Source: Euryarchaeota archaeon UBA124
GTDB lineage: Archaea > Thermoplasmatota > Poseidoniia > Poseidoniales > Poseidoniaceae
Length of the DNA: 6,395 bases
Direction of reading: 5' to 3'
NCBI GenBank assembly: GCA_002502215.1
Contig: DAPT01000045.1
Location: 5,506-11,900 of the forward strand
In this document: piece after piece, positions 4,724 through 6,395 of the stretch
Position numbering within the stretch: the stretch's first letter is position 1
Layout of the letters: each line of letters starts with the position of its first letter
Program-made: the position numbers and the translations under genes
Notes under the pieces: generated by a model
Told to the model about the DNA's origin: nothing
The model's database searches: none
Seen by the model: only the letters and a program-made list of their open reading frames with translations

Positions 4724-6395
4724 TCAACGACGAGCAAGTTTCTTTTTCCGCTCTTTTTCAAGAATTGTGCAACGTCGAATTTGTTCTTTTGCTCTTTTTG
4801 CTTCTTCCTCAGATAACCCACGTGGAATGGACTGCTCGTAGCATTTAATTGCATCAGGGAATCGTTCCATCTCAGCGTATGCGGTTCCCATGTTGTACAA
4901 CGTCTGTCCCCGAACATTCGAAGGATCAATCATCATTGCTTTGTGGTAGGATTCAACACATGCCGGATAATCTTCCATGAAGTAGAATGCATTACCTCGG
5001 CCATTCAAAATTCGGATGACCATTTGGCTATCGTTCGCAAACGAAGGCAAGGCTCTGTCAAACGATGATAGTGCTTCTCTGTATTTTCCATCCTCGATCA
5101 ATTGAATGCCCTGGTTGTACCAAGAGATGTCTTGATTTGCAACGGAACTCGAATCAGAGGAAACGATCGGATTCACTTGAACCATTGCTGTTGCATCAAG
5201 TGCAGCTTTCGCTAGATCGACTTCTACATTGGCCTCGGAAGCTGGTTTGCTTGCAGGCTCAATTGGGGTTAACAACAAGTCATTCGCTGAAGTTGTGGCC
5301 TGTTGCATTTGTTCTTTTGCTTGTTCTACAGGCTGAGCGGGTTGGAGGCTCATCAATGGTGTTTCATCCATTGACGATGGTTCGGGAGCAAAGGGTGGCG
5401 GTGTGGATGTCGGTGGTGGTGGAGGCGTTTCGAACTGTTCTTCTGAAACGATCGGAGATTCCAAGTCGTTGGCTTTGCTATGACAGCGCTGGGCAGTATC
5501 AAAATCACCGGCTGCTTCCAAAGACTTAGCAAGACCCCTCCAGAGAACTGGATTTTGTTTATCGCCTTGTATGAGTTCTCTCCAAACAGTTACTGCTTCA
5601 ACATTTTCGCCCTTGAGTGTCAAGGCACGTGCACGTTCAATTGACGATCCGGGACTTAGCAAGTCCAAAGCATACTGTGCTAATTGTGGTGCTTCTGGCA
5701 TTGTCGGTGGTATGCCTGTAATGTATTCGAGGACCTCAACTTCTGTTTCCGCACATTGCAAAAGCATTTGGACAATTTCATCCCGCAGATCTTGGTCATC
5801 ATGATTCTCAAGAAGGATTATGCCGTGGGACAAGAGGGCGCCAACATCGCCTTCTGCTTTCGCCATTTCCACCAACTTTCGCCGTGCTTTCGCATGTCGC
5901 TTGTCGAGCTCTATGGTCGTTTCAAAAGCAGTCTTTGCTCCTGACTCATTGTTGTTACGTGCATACAAACTTCCAAGATTGTACCATCCAGATGCCACCG
6001 TTTCATCGAGTTTTGTAGCATGTTCGAGTGCGGCTATGGCATGTTCATCAAGTTCCATTCGAGCCATTGCACCACCAGCGATTCTCCAAGCGCCAGCATG
6101 CTGTGCTCCGATTGTTTTCAGATGCGGCTTCAATAATGCGAGCGCTTTTTTTGCCTCGCCTTGACGAATGAGTTCAGTTGCTTCATCGGTTAATCGATCG
6201 AGGTTTACCTCATCAACAGATGATCGCTCTTCAATTTCAATTTCAATCGATTCCTCAATTTTCTCTTCGACGATTTGTGTCGCAGCGACAATGTTGGCAG
6301 CACTTTTCAACTCCTCCTTATCGAGGTGTCCGTCCCCGTCCATATCGTGGTGAGCAGCTTCCGCAAGAATCGCTTCTGAATCTTCGACACCGGTT
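4724..6395 (-). CDS. TPR-repeat protein with EF-hand, 5' end cut by window edge
   Basis: Probable protein-interaction scaffold of unknown partner. The frame is open to the right edge, giving 556 visible residues; numbering below starts at that edge. A canonical EF-hand loop occupies 17-28 (DMDGDGHLDKEE), with acidic ligands at 1, 3, 5, 9 and 12 and Gly at 6. An acidic Glu/Ile-rich stretch (44-60, with IEIEIEE) follows. A first TPR block spans about 70-312, including WYNLGSLYARNN and LWRGLAKSLEAAGD. A Pro/Ser/Ala-rich, probably disordered linker (about 314-422) includes PPPPPTSTPPPF. A second TPR block spans about 423-522 (WYNQGIQLIEDGKYREAL, LYNMGTAYAEMERFPDAI). The tail is basic (KERKKKLARR). 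An internal ATG at 6343 cannot be the start: the first calcium ligand D17 and the helix before it (EDSEAILAEAAHH) lie upstream. No signal peptide or membrane helix is visible in this part. It may share a transcript with erpA, 41 nt downstream. Confidence 0.9.
   Translation of the reverse strand, partial: TGVEDSEAILAEAAHHDMDGDGHLDKEELKSAANIVAATQIVEEKIEESIEIEIEERSSVDEVNLDRLTDEATELIRQGEAKKALALLKPHLKTIGAQHAGAWRIAGGAMARMELDEHAIAALEHATKLDETVASGWYNLGSLYARNNNESGAKTAFETTIELDKRHAKARRKLVEMAKAEGDVGALLSHGIILLENHDDQDLRDEIVQMLLQCAETEVEVLEYITGIPPTMPEAPQLAQYALDLLSPGSSIERARALTLKGENVEAVTVWRELIQGDKQNPVLWRGLAKSLEAAGDFDTAQRCHSKANDLESPIVSEEQFETPPPPPTSTPPPFAPEPSSMDETPLMSLQPAQPVEQAKEQMQQATTSANDLLLTPIEPASKPASEANVEVDLAKAALDATAMVQVNPIVSSDSSSVANQDISWYNQGIQLIEDGKYREALSSFDRALPSFANDSQMVIRILNGRGNAFYFMEDYPACVESYHKAMMIDPSNVRGQTLYNMGTAYAEMERFPDAIKCYEQSIPRGLSEEEAKRAKEQIRRCTILEKERKKKLARR
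6342..6377 (-). other. EF-hand calcium-binding loop within the TPR protein (extends to about the edge with its entering helix)
   Basis: This stretch encodes the residues leading into the EF-hand loop (ILAEAAHHD); the loop continues to 6311. The loop matches D-x-D-x-D-G-x-[ILV]-x-x-x-E at every key position. The helix-loop-helix outline (EAILAEAAHH, loop, ELKSAANIVAA) is intact, so calcium binding is plausible. A paired second EF-hand, if any, would lie off the right edge. Confidence 0.7.

Noticed and set aside
4683..4727. TTG at 4727 as the start of the Fe-S carrier
   Set aside because: It is a rare start codon directly abutting the TPR stop, whereas the ATG at 4682 has a strong GGTGGAG site 5 nt upstream.
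5065..5529. Plus-strand open frame of 154 residues opposite the TPR gene
   Set aside because: It is antisense to the TPR protein, Cys- and Leu-rich without recognisable motifs, and has no ribosome site that I can see.
4724..6343. ATG at 6343 as the start of the TPR protein
   Set aside because: It falls inside the EF-hand loop, and the frame stays open with helix-like sequence to the window edge.
1..6395. CRISPR arrays, tRNA or rRNA genes, insertion sequences, attachment sites
   Set aside because: Reading both strands showed no spaced direct repeats, cloverleaf-like segments, transposase motifs or terminal inverted repeats. Nearly all of the window is accounted for by conserved coding sequence.

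Overview
The window is a compact stretch of core metabolic genes with almost no non-coding DNA. Six protein-coding genes are visible, two of them cut by the window edges. I see no RNA genes, mobile elements, CRISPR arrays or prophage signatures. The source is a free-living, respiring prokaryote with moderate base composition and clear Shine-Dalgarno leaders (GGAGGTG, GGTGGAG, GGTGAG) in front of most genes. The combination of a three-piece proton-translocating transhydrogenase, an LDH-like malate dehydrogenase, an A-type Fe-S carrier, a short YgfZ-like protein and an EF-hand/TPR protein with a proline-rich linker reminds me of planktonic marine archaea such as Marine Group II (Poseidoniales). 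A bacterium cannot be excluded; no marker gene here settles the domain, so this is a lean, not an identification.

Layout. Left block, minus strand, positions 1-2546: a tightly packed pntAA-pntAB-pntB operon encoding the three chains of the H+-translocating NAD(P)+ transhydrogenase. pntAA and pntAB overlap by 4 nt (ATGA), pntAB and pntB are 1 nt apart, and pntB runs off the left edge. Centre: a 129-nt divergent intergenic region (2547-2675), then mdh on the plus strand (2676-3617). Right block, minus strand, 3630-6395: a TPR protein with an EF-hand (N-terminus off the right edge), then an ErpA/IscA/HesB-type Fe-S carrier, then a short YgfZ/GcvT-like folate-binding protein whose stop codon converges on that of mdh with only 12 nt between them.

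How the genes could work together. Malate dehydrogenase makes NADH from malate. The divergent pnt operon uses the proton gradient to move hydride from NADH to NADP+, so the pair could turn TCA-cycle reductant into biosynthetic NADPH. On the right, the Fe-S carrier and the YgfZ-like protein fall in the same functional field (Fe-S cluster delivery and repair) and look translationally coupled. The TPR protein is probably a scaffold or interaction protein of unknown partner.

I do not see a clearly new biological system. The points most worth a second look are the CxxC-bearing N-terminal extension of the Fe-S carrier, the C-terminally short YgfZ-like protein coupled to it, the EF-hand/TPR fusion, and the shared mdh/pnt control region.
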